Origin: an uncultured Eggerthellaceae bacterium | GTDB taxonomy: Bacteria; Actinomycetota; Coriobacteriia; Coriobacteriales; Eggerthellaceae | DNA: 64,000 bases | Reading direction: 5' to 3' | NCBI GenBank assembly: GCA_910588205.1 | Contig: CAJUQK010000003.1 | Span: forward strand, 37,688-101,687 | In this document: piece by piece, positions 1 to 7,705 of the stretch | Layout of the letters: every line of letters begins with the position of its first letter | Position numbering within the stretch: position 1 is the stretch's first letter | Position numbers and translations under genes: made by a program | Notes under the pieces: generated by a model | Seen by the model: only the letters and a program-made list of their open reading frames with translations | What the model was told of the DNA's origin: nothing | The model's database searches: none

Positions 1-228
1 ATACACCTTCATGACAGTGTTGTAGTTCACGCCAAGCTCCACCGCCAGCTCGCGGACAGTGGGAAGACGCTCATCGGGCTCGAACTGCCCGGACAGGATG
101 AGATAGACGATCCTGTTCTTCAGCTGCAACCAAATGGGTATGCCGCTGGAATCGTCGATGGATATCTGGATGGTCTTGCCGGGTCCATCGCCCTTAGCAA
201 CCTTTTCTTCCTTGCTGTTCTTCTCCAA
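1..228 (-). CDS. GntR-family transcriptional regulator, N-terminal part (cut by window edge)
   Basis: Reading the minus strand from a TTG at 228 gives 76 in-frame codons that run off the left edge. The product contains a GntR winged helix-turn-helix: IPIWLQLKNRIVYLILSG leads into LPTVRELAVELGVNYNTV, a pattern of the short YtrA-type branch. No ATG exists in this frame. The TTG follows a purine-rich ggggaagag stretch, so it is the best start, though not certain. It is divergent from the molybdoenzyme operon at 531 and may control it; that is inference from layout. Confidence 0.75.
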   Translation of the reverse strand, partial: MEKNSKEEKVAKGDGPGKTIQISIDDSSGIPIWLQLKNRIVYLILSGQFEPDERLPTVRELAVELGVNYNTVMKVY

Positions 229-530
229 ATGGATTCTTCTCTTCCCCGCGTTACCTAGGGGTAGATGATAGCAATTCACCGGAGGTACGAGGCTCTGGCT
301 GATCGCATTCGTCGACAACGGCCCTTCCTCCAGTCAATTGGTTGATTTATCTATTGATATATCTTACTATGATTATAAGTCAATCGAGCTTCGGTGTGCA
401 TGGGCGGCTGTATACAAGATGGTAACGGGGAGGAGAAGATACAAGGGGAGAAACCGCGCCACGACATGAGCACAGTGGGCTCGATCCCGAACACAGACGA
501 GAGCTTGATGCCAAGAAAAGGGAGGGCCTC
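229..530. promoter_or_regulatory. Divergent intergenic region, no gene seen
   Basis: About 300 bases separate the GntR gene from the molybdoenzyme operon. An AT-rich patch at 340-385 stands out from the GC-rich surroundings and is the likely promoter zone. I could not fix a -35/-10 pair with proper spacing. A GGGAGG ribosome site lies just before the ATG at 531. Confidence 0.4.
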
Positions 531-1319
531 ATGACGAGATACGGAATGGCACTCGATCTCAAGCGATGCGTCGGATGTGGAGCATGCGTGGTCGCATGCC
601 AGCTTGAGAATAATCAGAAGGAAGGTGTCGCGTGGGTACAGCTCGACACCGTGGAATGGGGCGAGGACATCGGCGAATCCGGCCGCGCCTATGTGCCCCA
701 CGCATGCATGCACTGCCCCGATGCGCCCTGCGCCGAGGTCTGCCCCACGGGCGCCAGCGTGGTCATGGATGATGGTGTCGTGGTCATGGATTACGACGCG
801 TGCATCAACTGCGGATCATGCGTGCAAGCCTGCCCCTACGGCGCCCGCGTGGTGAACAAGACGCGCACCAACTATTTCAAGACAGACACGCAAGCCCCCT
901 ATGAGGCATACGGTGAGCAGCGTGTCAACGTGGTGGAGAAGTGTGATTTCTGCTACGACCGCACCCAGCAAGGACTGCCGACCGCCTGCGTATGGAATTG
1001 CCCGGGCAAAGCGCGCTTCTTCGGTGATCTGGAAGATCCCGAGAGCGAAGTGAGCCAGCGCATCGCCCAAGGCGATATGGTCCAGATCGACGAGACGTCA
1101 TTCTGGTTCGCACCTGTGAGCGGTATGCCTGATACCGGCTTGCCTACAGCAGCGAACCTGGCCCAGGGCGAGAGCGTTGCCCAGAACGACCCCGATGATG
1201 GCGTCAATCCCGTAGCCGCCACGGTGGGCGTAGCAGCTGTTGCTGCCGTTGCTGCTGGCATCGGCGTGGGCGTGAAGAAAGCGAAGAAGGAAGCCGTGGA
1301 GGTGGATGACGATGAGTAA
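531..1319 (+). CDS. 4Fe-4S electron-transfer subunit with C-terminal membrane anchor
   Basis: 262 aa ferredoxin-type subunit of the DmsB/NrfC/PhsB class, which passes electrons between a membrane quinol subunit and a molybdopterin catalytic subunit. Four cysteine clusters are visible: CVGCGACVVAC, CMHCPDAPCAEVC, CINCGSCVQAC and the CDFC...CVWNC pair. Unusually for the class, the last ~40 residues form an Ala/Val/Gly-rich hydrophobic segment followed by KKAKKEAVE, which looks like a C-terminal membrane tail. The start has a GGGAGG site. The stop overlaps the ATG of the catalytic subunit, so the two are translationally coupled. Confidence 0.9.
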   Translation: MTRYGMALDLKRCVGCGACVVACQLENNQKEGVAWVQLDTVEWGEDIGESGRAYVPHACMHCPDAPCAEVCPTGASVVMDDGVVVMDYDACINCGSCVQACPYGARVVNKTRTNYFKTDTQAPYEAYGEQRVNVVEKCDFCYDRTQQGLPTACVWNCPGKARFFGDLEDPESEVSQRIAQGDMVQIDETSFWFAPVSGMPDTGLPTAANLAQGESVAQNDPDDGVNPVAATVGVAAVAAVAAGIGVGVKKAKKEAVEVDDDE

Positions 1320-3576
1320 TCAGAGTGCAGGCGCCTGCAATATCAGCCGCCGCTCATTCGTGCTGGGCGCCGCAGCCGCAGCCGTCACCATGAGCGTATC
1401 GGGCAATGCCGTGGAATTCGCCTTCGCTGAGGGCGAAGTGGACACCAGCAAGCCCATTGAGAAGCGCCACACATTCTGCGACATGTGCAACCAGGTGCCG
1501 TTCTGTGGCCTGACCGCCTATGTGCAAGATGAGCACGTGGTTCGCATCGAATCCCGTCAGCCCTTCGCCACTGGACCGCTCTGCGCCAAGGGTCTGGCCT
1601 CCATCCAGGAGCTCTATGACCCGGAGCGCCTCCTCTATCCCATGCGCCGCACGAATGAAAAGGGAGTAGCGGCTGATTGGGAGCAGATCTCCTGGGATGA
1701 TGCATATCAGGAGATAGCCGCTCAGCTCAATCGCGTGAAGGCTGAAGCGGGTGCCGAGAAGGTCATGTTCTACTGCGGCGACCCGAAGGAGCCGCGCGGA
1801 CCCATCTGCCGCGTCGCATCGCTATTCGGAACACCAACCCTCGGCTTCGAGAGCTCGCTGTGCGCCACCGCCACGCAGATGTGCATGCGCCTGGTGTACG
1901 GCAACAACCGCCAGGACTTCGGCGTAGATCCGAGCGATGCGACGAACTGCTGCATCATCTGGTCGCTCAACGCCGCCTGGTCGCAGCCCAACCGCCACCT
2001 GAACTTCATGAAGCATAAGGAGCGCGGCTGCAAGTTCATCATCGTCGACCCGCGCATCACGCCTACGGTGACATCCCTTGCCGACATCCATCTGCAGCCC
2101 CGCCCAGGCACTGACGGAGCACTGGCCTTAGGCTTCATCAACCTGCTGATCCAAGAGGACCTCTACGATCATGACTTCGTGGAGAACTGGACCCATGGCT
2201 TCGACGAGCTGAAGGAGCTGGCTGCCGAATACACGCCCGAGAAGGTCGAGGAGATCACCTGGGTCCCGGCAGAGACGCTGCGCGCCGCCGTGGAGATGGC
2301 AACCCAGAACACGCCCACGACGCTGCAATCAAGCTCTGCGGGCATCACCCATACCACGAACGCAGGCCATGCGCAGCGCGCCGTCTTCATGATCCCCGCC
2401 CTGCTGGGACAGGTAGACGTGAAGGGCGGCATGTGGTTCGGCATGCCCGCGCTACCCATTGCTGGTGGCGCAACGGGTCGCGGCACCACCACCCAATTCC
2501 GCATGGATAAGGTGATGACCAGCGACGAGTTCAAGAGCCGCCGCCCGGACAAGGAGGACTTCCCGGCATGGTGGACCATGAACCCGCACTTCCAGACAGC
2601 GAAGCTGCCTGAATATGTGGCAGACGGCAAGATCAAAGCAGCTGTGCTCGTAGGCACCAACGCCATGATCTGGCCACACACGAGCGAGTACCAAGAAGCC
2701 ATCAAGAACCTGGACTTCTCTGTGGCCGTTGATTACTACTACCGGCCCTGGACCCACGATTACGTGGATATGATCCTGCCTGCAGCAACGTGCTACGAGC
2801 GCATGGCTCCCTTCGCAACATTCGGTCGCACCGTGTACTTCCGCGACCCGGTCATCCAGCCCTTGGGCGAAGCCCGCGAGGATTGGCAGATCATGCTCGA
2901 GCTGGGTTGCGCGCTCGGCTTCGAAGAGGAATGCTTCGGCGGCAGCGTCGAAGACGCCATCCAGAGCGTGCTCGAATCGGGCAACGTGGGCATCACCATC
3001 GATGACCTGCGCGCTGGCAAGGAAGAGGGTGTCACTATCCCCGGTGATAAGAACGTGGAGAAGAAATACGAGATCGGCAAGTTCTCCGGCACAGGCGAGC
3101 CCGGCTTCGCTACACCGTCCGGCAAGGTCGAATTCGTCTCCGAGGTGCTGAAGAAGTGCGGGCTCGAGGGACGCCCTGTCTACGAAGAGCCGGTGCATTC
3201 ACCGGTCACGGCCGAGGGTGAGGACAAGAACTACACGCTCGTGCTCAATTCGGGCGGTCGTCTCCCCTACTACACCCATTCCAAGCTGCGCGATATCCCC
3301 TGGCTGAACCAGTTCATGCCCGAACCGGTCGTGCGCCTGCATCCGAAGGATGCCAAGGAGCGCAACATCAAGACGGGTGACGATGTGCGCCTGTTCAACC
3401 ATCTGGGAGAGATCAACGTGAAGGCAGAGGTCTCCAACATCGTGCTGCCAGGCGTGGTGGACATCTTCCATGGATGGCATCAGGCGAACATCAATGAGCT
3501 CATCCCCCGCGATTTCGATCCTGTGACCGGCTATCCGCCGTTCCGCGCGGCACTCTGTGAAGTGGAACTCGTGTAA
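1312..3576 (+). CDS. Tat-exported molybdopterin oxidoreductase catalytic subunit
   Basis: Complex iron-sulfur molybdoenzyme of the DMSO reductase superfamily, about 754 aa. It begins with a twin-arginine signal (SRRSFVLG, then an Ala-rich hydrophobic core), so it acts outside the membrane. A 4Fe-4S site is formed by Cys at about 56, 59, 65 and 91. The segment ESSLCATATQM aligns with the metal-ligand region and offers Cys184 as the Mo ligand, as in thiosulfate/polysulfide or nitrate-type enzymes rather than the Ser of DMSO reductases; this is inference. The substrate is not recognisable. ATG 1312 is preferred over 1306 because GGAGG at 1298-1302 sits too close to the latter. Confidence 0.88.
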   Translation: MSNQSAGACNISRRSFVLGAAAAAVTMSVSGNAVEFAFAEGEVDTSKPIEKRHTFCDMCNQVPFCGLTAYVQDEHVVRIESRQPFATGPLCAKGLASIQELYDPERLLYPMRRTNEKGVAADWEQISWDDAYQEIAAQLNRVKAEAGAEKVMFYCGDPKEPRGPICRVASLFGTPTLGFESSLCATATQMCMRLVYGNNRQDFGVDPSDATNCCIIWSLNAAWSQPNRHLNFMKHKERGCKFIIVDPRITPTVTSLADIHLQPRPGTDGALALGFINLLIQEDLYDHDFVENWTHGFDELKELAAEYTPEKVEEITWVPAETLRAAVEMATQNTPTTLQSSSAGITHTTNAGHAQRAVFMIPALLGQVDVKGGMWFGMPALPIAGGATGRGTTTQFRMDKVMTSDEFKSRRPDKEDFPAWWTMNPHFQTAKLPEYVADGKIKAAVLVGTNAMIWPHTSEYQEAIKNLDFSVAVDYYYRPWTHDYVDMILPAATCYERMAPFATFGRTVYFRDPVIQPLGEAREDWQIMLELGCALGFEEECFGGSVEDAIQSVLESGNVGITIDDLRAGKEEGVTIPGDKNVEKKYEIGKFSGTGEPGFATPSGKVEFVSEVLKKCGLEGRPVYEEPVHSPVTAEGEDKNYTLVLNSGGRLPYYTHSKLRDIPWLNQFMPEPVVRLHPKDAKERNIKTGDDVRLFNHLGEINVKAEVSNIVLPGVVDIFHGWHQANINELIPRDFDPVTGYPPFRAALCEVELV

Positions 3577-3662
3577 GCAGACGTCTCTGTGTCCGCCAGG
3601 CTCGCCCGAAGGCACCCTGGCGGACGTGACAGACCCGATCGAATGAAAGGGGGTGCACCTCG

Positions 3663-4355
3663 ATGGAGCTGATCATCTCTCTGGTGATCACATTCGCCCT
3701 GGTGCTTCTTCTCAGGAAACCCATCCGGAACTATCCGGTCGTATTCTATGTTCTGTTGGTGGCCATTGACATCCTGTTCCTCTCTGGCGTGCTGTTCGGC
3801 GTATCGAGAGAGGTTGCGGTGATAGGGTACCCCTATGTGGTGCGCTGTCTGGTAGGTATCAGCCTATTCGCCATCGTGATGTACATCGGTGCGCTTGGAG
3901 ACGATAACCGCATCCGCCGTATGCTCATGCCCATCCGTGGTGAGCTGTCGGTGATGGCCTGCATCCTCACCTTCGGACACGTAGCCAATTACCTGCGCGC
4001 ATTCATCCAGGATATCTTGGGAGGCTTCTTCGGCATGCCCATTGCCATGGTCCTCTCACTGGTGGTGTCAGCGGTACTCATCGTATTGCTAATCCCCCTC
4101 GCCATCGCTTCCCTCAACTCCGTGAAAGGGAAAATGGCAGTGGCATCTTGGAAGAAGCTGCAGAAGCTATCCTACGCATTCTATGGGCTCACCTACGTGC
4201 ATATCGTGCTGATGCTGGTGCCGACCATATCATCCACAGGCCAGCGCGCTGCATTGAGCCTGGTCATATACACCGCTCTTTTCGGCGTATATGCCGTGAT
4301 GCGCGTGGCCAAGAGCATGCGCGGCAAGCGCGTAGAGAGCGAGGTAGCCGCCTGA
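3663..4355 (+). CDS. Ferric-reductase-like polytopic membrane protein, probable heme b subunit
   Basis: 230 aa with about six hydrophobic helices. Histidines in FGHVANYLRAF and in LTYVHIVLML lie inside helices. The segment KLQKLSYAFYGLTYVH resembles the loop and helix of the MsrQ/YedZ ferric-reductase-like transmembrane family, which binds b-type heme and passes quinol electrons to periplasmic molybdoenzymes. The start is preceded by AAAGGGGGTG. The gene lies between the molybdenum subunit and a second Fe-S protein, so a role in feeding this enzyme with electrons is likely. The family call rests on pattern only. Confidence 0.65.
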   Translation: MELIISLVITFALVLLLRKPIRNYPVVFYVLLVAIDILFLSGVLFGVSREVAVIGYPYVVRCLVGISLFAIVMYIGALGDDNRIRRMLMPIRGELSVMACILTFGHVANYLRAFIQDILGGFFGMPIAMVLSLVVSAVLIVLLIPLAIASLNSVKGKMAVASWKKLQKLSYAFYGLTYVHIVLMLVPTISSTGQRAALSLVIYTALFGVYAVMRVAKSMRGKRVESEVAA

Positions 4356-4386
4356 TGCAGACGATACCGGAAGAAGGGATCGAACT

Positions 4387-5025
4387 ATGAATGAGATGTG
4401 CATCTCGCGACGCGATGCGGTGAAGGCCGCATCCATCGCCGCGATCATGCTGGCCGCAGGAGGAACCGTAGCGGCGCTGCCAGGAAAAGGACAGGCAGCA
4501 GAGGCCGCCAGCGGCACAGCAAAGCAATACGGGTTCCTCATGGATACCGCGAATTGCGTCAATTGCGGCAACTGCGCCACTGCCTGCCGCAATTACAACG
4601 ATATCCCCGAAGGTGCAGCGGGCCGCCGCAAGGTGGTGGCCTACGAGCCGAAGAAGGGCGAGCGCGCCTACGTATCCACCTCATGCATGCACTGCGAGAA
4701 CCCCTCCTGCGCGGCGGTCTGCCCGGCAGGCGCCATCTCAAAGGGTGATGGCGGCGTGGTCACAGTGGACAAGAATAAATGCATCGGATGCAAGTATTGT
4801 CATCAGGCATGCCCTTATGGCGTGCCCCGCTATGACGAAGAGGGCATGGATAAGTGCGATTGCTGCCTGGGGTCAGGGGTGAAGCTGGGCGACGTACCGC
4901 ACTGCGTCGACGCCTGCCACTACGATGCCCTGCATTATGGGCCGGTAGATGAGCTCATGGCAGCCTATGGTGATCGTGCGAAGCACATCGCCGGACCCAC
5001 CCAGCCCTCAGCGTGGCTGGCATAG
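4387..5025 (+). CDS. Tat-exported 4Fe-4S ferredoxin-type protein
   Basis: 212 aa. The N-terminus is a twin-arginine signal (ISRRDAVKAA followed by an Ala-rich hydrophobic stretch ending near QAAEA). The mature part has four clusters: CVNCGNCATAC, CMHCENPSCAAVC, CIGCKYCHQAC and CDCC...CVDAC. It belongs to the NrfC/HybA-like exported ferredoxins. Its own Tat signal sets it apart from the first Fe-S subunit of this operon, which has none. It lies 16 bases before an NrfD gene, its expected membrane partner. Two dicluster ferredoxins in one operon suggest a branched or extended electron wire. Confidence 0.88.
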   Translation: MNEMCISRRDAVKAASIAAIMLAAGGTVAALPGKGQAAEAASGTAKQYGFLMDTANCVNCGNCATACRNYNDIPEGAAGRRKVVAYEPKKGERAYVSTSCMHCENPSCAAVCPAGAISKGDGGVVTVDKNKCIGCKYCHQACPYGVPRYDEEGMDKCDCCLGSGVKLGDVPHCVDACHYDALHYGPVDELMAAYGDRAKHIAGPTQPSAWLA

Positions 5026-5040
5026 GAAAGGCAGGTTAGC

Positions 5041-6003
5041 ATGATCGAATTCCAAACAGTCTGGGGCTGGCAGCCTGCCCTCTACCTCTTCCTGGGCGGC
5101 ATGGGTGCTGGGGCGCTCGTGTTCGCCGGCATCCTGACACTGATCGACCGCAAGAGCAACAACACCACCATCTGCATTGCGCAGTGGTCCGCTGCGGCAT
5201 GCATGGCGGTTGGCCTCTTGCTCCTGCTCTCTGAACTCACGAACCCCATGCGCGGTGTCATAGCATGGGAGAGCTTTGTGAATCCCGCATCTTGGATGAC
5301 GTGGGGTGCTTGGGGTGTTCTGGCGGCCATCGTGATCGCGGTGATCGCAGCGCTCTGCACCATGCGCACCACCGCAGCTGGCATCGCAGCGCTGTTCAAG
5401 GGCTTCAAGAAAGCGCGGCCGACCGTCTGCAAGGCCCTTGCCGTCATCGGCATCATCCTCGGTCTGTTCGTTGCAGTCTATACCGGCATCCTGTTGATGT
5501 CGGCACCGGGCATCCCGTTCTGGAATACGCCGCTCTTGCCTCTGCTCTTCACCATTTCCGGTCTCGATACCGGTGCTGCACTGGTCGAGATCATCGCGCT
5601 GGTGGTAAGGAAGCGCGAGCGCATGACAGAGCGCTGCTCTGAGCTGCTCGAGAAGGCCATCATCGTCATGGTCGTGCTCGAGGCTGTCGTGCTTGCAGCA
5701 TTCCTGCTGACCGCAGGCGGCGAGGGCGCTGCTGGCGAAGCTGCCGCCGCATCGGTCGCTGCGATCACCGCAGGCTCCTTAGCCCCATGGTTCTGGTGCC
5801 TCGTGATGCTCTGCGGTCTAGCGGCACCGCTCGCTGCGAGCCTGCTCGCTTTGAAGGCGAAGAAGGGAAGCGATACAGGCATCATCGTGCTCTCAGGCGC
5901 CTTGGGCGCGCTCATCGGCGGCTGCGCCCTGCGCTTCTTGGTGGTCATGGCAGGTGCCCATGCTGACCTCGTCGCCGAGACGGTCATGAGCATCCTCCTC
6001 TAA
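5041..6003 (+). CDS. NrfD/PsrC-like quinol-interacting membrane subunit
   Basis: 320 aa integral membrane protein with about eight or nine hydrophobic helices. The N-terminal FLGGMGAGALVFAG and the second segment LLLLLSELTNPMRG are typical of the NrfD family, which oxidises quinol without heme and hands electrons to an exported ferredoxin. It is the last gene of the operon and follows the Tat-dependent Fe-S protein by 16 bases. The operon ends right after it with two hairpins. Confidence 0.88.
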   Translation: MIEFQTVWGWQPALYLFLGGMGAGALVFAGILTLIDRKSNNTTICIAQWSAAACMAVGLLLLLSELTNPMRGVIAWESFVNPASWMTWGAWGVLAAIVIAVIAALCTMRTTAAGIAALFKGFKKARPTVCKALAVIGIILGLFVAVYTGILLMSAPGIPFWNTPLLPLLFTISGLDTGAALVEIIALVVRKRERMTERCSELLEKAIIVMVVLEAVVLAAFLLTAGGEGAAGEAAAASVAAITAGSLAPWFWCLVMLCGLAAPLAASLLALKAKKGSDTGIIVLSGALGALIGGCALRFLVVMAGAHADLVAETVMSILL

Positions 6004-6065
6004 GGCGGACCTTCTCTCCATCCGCCTTACCCCCTGAAGGCCGACGAGCTTGCTCGTCGGCCTTC
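6002..6065 (+). terminator. Double hairpin terminator of the molybdoenzyme operon
   Basis: A first stem AAGGCGGA/TCCGCCTT (6002-6009 with 6021-6028) overlaps the stop codon of the NrfD gene. A second, stronger perfect 13-bp stem with a four-base loop follows (6036-6048 with 6053-6065). There is no long T tract, so termination may need Rho or act on both strands; the gene to the right is convergent. Confidence 0.7.
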
Positions 6066-6242
6066 GCATATCCATCCACGAAGATGGGACGCTACCTTGA
6101 GACGGCCTGAACCGATGGGCCGAACACGTTCGACCCCTCCGAAAGAACCGAGGCATCGCTCTTGTAGCCCGATGCGACTAGCTCCAAGGCCTAGGGAATG
6201 ATCCTTTCGAACACCCTTTTCTGCCCATAGCCCCATGCACAT
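6066..6242. other. Intergenic stretch between convergent genes
   Basis: About 180 bases between the operon terminator and the stop of the Fic gene. I see no open frame with a ribosome site and no RNA gene here. Confidence 0.5.
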
Positions 6243-7340
6243 TCATCGCAAGGCCTTCCGATACCTTTGCAGGCGACTGTTAGGCTTATCAGGAATGGTC
6301 AGCTCGACCAATCCAGCATCTATAGCAGGATGGAGATAGCTATACAAAAATGTAGGACGATGCTTCAGCCCTAGCTTCCCCATCAGCTCGACCGCCGAAA
6401 GCTCCTCTTCCCCCAGCGCGAGCAAGAGCCTCGTGACTTGTTCGGTGACTTGTTCGGTGACTTGTTCGGTATACCCGATTGTTAGCCTATCATCTTGTTC
6501 CTCGACCCAGTCCAGATGCATGAATCGATTCTTCAGTGCATTGTCTTCTCCAAGCAGGAGATTCCTGAAGAATGATTCCAAGAAATGCGGATCGGCGGCA
6601 ACGCCTTCGCTCAAGTTGTTGTAGTTCGCTCGCACAAGCGCGTTACGAAAATACCAAGAGTTCTCTGCGAAAGGCTGATTGTTGACACGATAGCCGAGCG
6701 AATTCAGGTACTTGATCATGAATACCGCGGTAGAACGCGTATTGCCTTCCGGAAACGGATGGATCTGCCATATACCCGAAGTGAATCTGGCGATATGAGT
6801 AGCTACGTCCTCCAGCGAGAGGCTCTTATACGAGAAGCTCTTTTCGATGTCGAAATCGTAATCTACGGTCTCTTTTATCGTATCCCATGCGGCATACCTG
6901 ACGGTATCGCCTTTCAGGACCCATTCGTTCTTTGAGATGTTGTGGTCACGATACGCTCCAGCACTCTTTATCAGCCCTTTGAAGAGCTGACCATGGATCG
7001 ACTTCCACGTTGCAGGAGAGAAGCTGAAGGTACGTTCGCTCAAGATCCTAGCGATGCGCGAAGACACGACATCGGCCTCTTCTGCCTCAAGCTCGGATTC
7101 AGTTCGCCTATCCCTCTCTCGGTAATAGCCCTCGATGCGTTGGGTAGCTTCGTCGATGGTGATATCGCCCTTGATATGCTCTTGAGCGGTCTCGATCAGA
7201 TAGTGAGATGGCTTGAGGCCATCAACCGCCTGAAGACCGATAGCAGTTTGCCATGCATCAATACGAGCAGCCTTATCAGGCTCACCTTCGCGAATGTACT
7301 CTTCGAGCTCGAAACCCCAAGGCTTCAACTTGTCATCCAT
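6243..7340 (-). CDS. Fic-family AMPylase-like protein with fused inhibitory domain and C-terminal winged helix
   Basis: 365 aa. The Fic core motif is HPFPEGNTR at residues 194-202, with catalytic His194. Fic enzymes transfer AMP or a similar group onto hydroxyls of target proteins. The N-terminal ~75 residues resemble the VbhA-type antitoxin domain and hold TQRIEG (66-71), which fits the inhibitory (S/T)xxxE(G/N) motif, so the protein carries its own lock. Residues 291-302 are three exact TEQV units, encoded by three identical 12-bp repeats, leading into a C-terminal winged helix (ELSAVELMGKLGLKHRPTFL). It is chromosomal, next to the ICE left end. Targets are unknown. Confidence 0.88.
   Translation of the reverse strand: MDDKLKPWGFELEEYIREGEPDKAARIDAWQTAIGLQAVDGLKPSHYLIETAQEHIKGDITIDEATQRIEGYYRERDRRTESELEAEEADVVSSRIARILSERTFSFSPATWKSIHGQLFKGLIKSAGAYRDHNISKNEWVLKGDTVRYAAWDTIKETVDYDFDIEKSFSYKSLSLEDVATHIARFTSGIWQIHPFPEGNTRSTAVFMIKYLNSLGYRVNNQPFAENSWYFRNALVRANYNNLSEGVAADPHFLESFFRNLLLGEDNALKNRFMHLDWVEEQDDRLTIGYTEQVTEQVTEQVTRLLLALGEEELSAVELMGKLGLKHRPTFLYSYLHPAIDAGLVELTIPDKPNSRLQRYRKALR
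6434..6469 (-). repeat. Three tandem 12-bp repeats inside the Fic gene
   Basis: TGACTTGTTCGG occurs three times head to tail with no mismatch. Each unit encodes Thr-Glu-Gln-Val on the minus strand. Because the unit is a multiple of three, copy-number change would lengthen or shorten the linker before the winged helix without a frameshift. Confidence 0.9.
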
Positions 7341-7412
7341 GCACGCTCGCCTTCAGCATATTCGCCTCAGATCCGCTGATGCCTTGCAGCTGCAACTGAC
7401 GGATGAAACGAA

Positions 7413-7436
7413 ACGAGCCGGTGGGAACCGGCTCGT
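7413..7436 (-). terminator. Original chromosomal terminator of the tRNA locus
   Basis: A perfect 10-bp stem ACGAGCCGGT/ACCGGCTCGT closes a four-base loop. On the minus strand it is followed by TTTCGTTT, so it fits a terminator for a minus-strand transcript coming from the tRNA side. ICE insertion has separated it from the intact tRNA gene. Confidence 0.75.
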
Positions 7437-7442
7437 GAACAT

Positions 7443-7489
7443 TTGGTCGCGGGGGCAGGATTTGAACCTACGACCTCCGGGTTATGAGC
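7443..7489. repeat. Left attachment site (attL), truncated tRNA-fMet 3' end
   Basis: 47 bases identical to 63946-63992. They cover the CCA end, T arm and the 3' half of the anticodon arm of the tRNA read on the minus strand. The match stops at 7489 inside the anticodon loop, where ICE sequence begins, so this copy is a dead remnant and not a tRNA gene. Confidence 0.93.
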
Positions 7490-7617
7490 GAATCAAACCC
7501 ATTTGTCAGGCTTAATCTGGCTTCCCGCACTTACAGTAATCATGCTTCTGAGCTCGTATTTATTGTATCAGACTTTGTCACGCATTTTCATGTTCTCCAA
7601 CTTTTTTGACGCGATTT

Positions 7618-7659
7618 GGTGGTCATTTGGTGGTCACTAAGGTGGTCATTTGGTGGTCA
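7618..7659 (+). repeat. Left array of GGTGGTCA repeats, probable integrase arm sites
   Basis: GGTGGTCA occurs four times at 7618, 7629, 7641 and 7652, all in the same orientation. The steps of 11, 12 and 11 bp are close to one helical turn, so the sites face one side of the DNA. The same array with the same steps recurs at the right end. The position between att and the integrase gene fits arm-type binding sites for the integrase N-terminal domain. Confidence 0.8.
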
Positions 7660-7705
7660 CGATTTCTCCACCGTGCATGGTTGAAAACGTTGGAAAGGAA
7701 TCATC

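Noticed and set aside
7444..7489. A second tRNA-fMet gene at the left ICE end
   Set aside because: Homology ends inside the anticodon loop and the rest cannot fold as a tRNA; it is the att remnant.
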